The notes beneath the pieces were generated by a model. That model worked only from the letters and a program-made list of their open reading frames with translations. It did no database searches and was not told the origin of the DNA. A DNA stretch of 13,521 nucleotides, taken from assembly GCA_016207475.1 (NCBI GenBank), contig JACQPM010000142.1:1-13521 (forward strand). The letters run 5' to 3'. This DNA is from Methanobacteriota archaeon. Lineage in GTDB: Archaea; Hydrothermarchaeota; Hydrothermarchaeia; Hydrothermarchaeales; JACQPM01. Of this stretch, positions 12,301 to 13,521 are shown in pieces (position 1 is the stretch's first letter; every line of letters starts with the position of its first letter). A program made the translations under genes and the position numbers.

Positions 12301-13521
12301 TCAGTTCGTCAGGCTGTGGATCGGGGGAGGTATCCTCCCGCCCCGCCTCACGAACCGTGCGCTGGAGTACCTGTTGACTGCCATCACCTTGGCGGCACCG
12401 AAGAGCCCCCCGAACTCCACGTACTGGCCGGCCTTCTTCCCAGGGACCGGTATCAGCCGTACGGCCGTGGTCTTCTTGTTCACCATCCCGATGGCCATCT
12501 CGTCGGCGATGACGGCCGCTATCGTCTCGGCCCTCGTGGCCCCGGGTATGGCGATCATGTCCAGGCCCACGGAGCAGACGGAGGTCATGGCCTCGAGCTT
12601 GTCTATGCTCAGAGCTTTAGCTCTCACGGCCTCCAGCATCCCCAGGTCCTCGCTGACAGGGATGAAGGCCCCGGAGTAGCCGCCGATGCGGGAGGTGGCC
12701 ATGGCCCCGCCCTTCTTGACGGCGTCCACCAGTAACGCCAGGGCTGCCGTCGTCCCGTGGGTCCCGCACCTCTCCAGGCCCATCCCCTCCAGGATCCTGG
12801 CGATGCTGTCCCCTACGGCGGGGGTGGGGGCCAGGGATAGATCGACTGCACCGAACTCCACCCCCAGCGATGAGGCCAGTTCACGCCCTATCAATTCGCC
12901 GATGCGGGTGATCTTGAAGGCGGTCCTCTTGATCTCCTCGGCTAGGTCGTGGAGGCTCGCCTCCGGGCGTCTCTCCACTGCTGCCCGGATCACGCCTGGG
13001 CCAGAGACCCCCACGTTCAGCGCGTCCTCGCCGTAGGAGAGGCCGTGGAAGGCGCCGGCCATGAACGGGATGTCGTCCGGCGCGTTGCAGAGGGCCACGA
13101 GCTTCGCACAGCCGAAGCCGTTCCTGGTCCTCCTGGCCGTCTCCTTCACTATCCGCCCCATCTGGAGGACCGCGTCCATGTTTATCCCGTCCCTGGTGGT
13201 GGCCAGCTGGACCGAGGAGCAGACCCGCTCAGTGGAAGAGAGGGCCCTTGGTATCGAAGCCAGGAGGGCCCTCTCGGCCTCCGTCACCCCCTTCTGGACC
13301 ATGGCCGAGTAGCCCCCTATAAAGTCTATTCCCACCTCCTTCGCCGCTCCGTCCAGGGTCCTGGCCACCAGGAGGGCCGCCTCCTCAGTGGGGCAGGGGG
13401 GGATGACGTTGGCTATGGGCGTCACGGATATCCGCCTGTTTATGATGGGGATGTCGTACTTCTCCTCCACCTCCCGCACCTTGGGGCGAAGGTCCTTCGC
13501 TATGCTCAGGACCTTCTCCTC
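12301..13521 (-). CDS. UPF0210 / DUF711 family protein (5' end cut by window)
   Basis: The frame is open to the right edge and gives 406 residues; the family is about 450, so roughly 40-50 N-terminal residues are missing. A GTG at 13479 is not the true start, because upstream codons continue the family-like sequence (EEKVLSIAKDL) before KYDIPIINRRISVTP. Other recognisable parts are NAPDDIPFMAGAFHGLSYGEDALNVGVSGPG, DLSLAPTPAVGDSIARILE, and a Gly-rich C-terminal third with GGYSGAFIPVSEDLGM. Members are soluble, cytoplasmic, occur across archaea and bacteria, and are often next to a small ACT-domain protein; their biochemical function is not established. The gene is separate from the respiratory operon, being followed by a 315-bp intergenic region, and there is no reason to link it to arsenic metabolism. 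Confidence 0.9.
   Translation of the reverse strand, partial: EEKVLSIAKDLRPKVREVEEKYDIPIINRRISVTPIANVIPPCPTEEAALLVARTLDGAAKEVGIDFIGGYSAMVQKGVTEAERALLASIPRALSSTERVCSSVQLATTRDGINMDAVLQMGRIVKETARRTRNGFGCAKLVALCNAPDDIPFMAGAFHGLSYGEDALNVGVSGPGVIRAAVERRPEASLHDLAEEIKRTAFKITRIGELIGRELASSLGVEFGAVDLSLAPTPAVGDSIARILEGMGLERCGTHGTTAALALLVDAVKKGGAMATSRIGGYSGAFIPVSEDLGMLEAVRAKALSIDKLEAMTSVCSVGLDMIAIPGATRAETIAAVIADEMAIGMVNKKTTAVRLIPVPGKKAGQYVEFGGLFGAAKVMAVNRYSSARFVRRGGRIPPPIHSLTN

Noticed and set aside
13479..13481. GTG start for the UPF0210 protein
   Set aside because: The frame stays open upstream with family-like sequence to the window edge, so the true start is outside the window.
1..13521. CRISPR arrays, insertion sequences, rRNA or tRNA genes, integrase sites
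   Set aside because: I saw no regularly spaced repeats, transposase or integrase-like frames, terminal inverted repeats or stable RNA gene motifs.

Overview
The window looks like chromosomal DNA from a GC-rich, probably thermophilic archaeon. Several genes have a TATA-like element about 26 bp upstream of the start codon, which implies leaderless transcripts. Internal operon genes carry ribosome binding sites complementary to the archaeal 16S 3' end. Arg codons are mostly AGG and CGG, and the gene families (UPF0210, a CobB-like amidotransferase protein, ArgJ, a small three-cysteine protein) are typical of euryarchaeal genomes. The species cannot be named from the sequence alone. The presence of a c-type cytochrome, a UbiD decarboxylase and an NrfD quinol module points to a respiring organism that uses quinones or similar carriers.

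Layout. (1) 1-2384, minus strand: ubiD followed 3 bp later by argJ, which runs off the left edge. (2) 2385-2479: a divergent promoter region with repeated TAAACC half-sites. (3) 2480-3076, plus: a membrane-anchored or exported protein of unknown function. (4) 3113-4585, plus: a glutamine amidotransferase-CobB/CbiA ATPase fusion with the domain order reversed from the usual CobB/CbiP order. (5) 4618-6351, plus: a compact arsenic operon, arsR, a 105-residue three-cysteine protein and acr3. (6) 6359-11985, minus: a four-gene respiratory operon. In transcription order it encodes a four-cluster ferredoxin subunit, an NrfD/PsrC membrane subunit, a Tat-exported molybdopterin catalytic subunit of the TtrA/ArrA class and a membrane-anchored monoheme cytochrome c. 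(7) 11986-12300: an AT-rich intergenic region with the promoter of that operon, an oligo-T tract and a long hairpin that begins exactly where a plus-strand TATA box would start transcription. (8) 12301-13521, minus: a UPF0210 (DUF711) protein whose 5' end lies outside the window.

How it may fit together. The respiratory operon encodes a complete complex: quinol oxidation in the membrane (NrfD), electron wiring (four 4Fe-4S clusters), exported molybdenum catalysis and an extra heme protein. It meets the arsenic resistance operon tail to tail, only 7 bp apart. TtrA-like enzymes are known or proposed to use tetrathionate or arsenate, so a plausible reading is an arsenic respiration and detoxification locus: arsenate reduced outside the membrane, arsenite that enters the cell sensed by ArsR and expelled by Acr3. 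The substrate cannot be proven from sequence. The most promising poorly described items are the three-cysteine protein between arsR and acr3, the domain-permuted CobB-like protein, and the TATA-driven hairpin RNA candidate.
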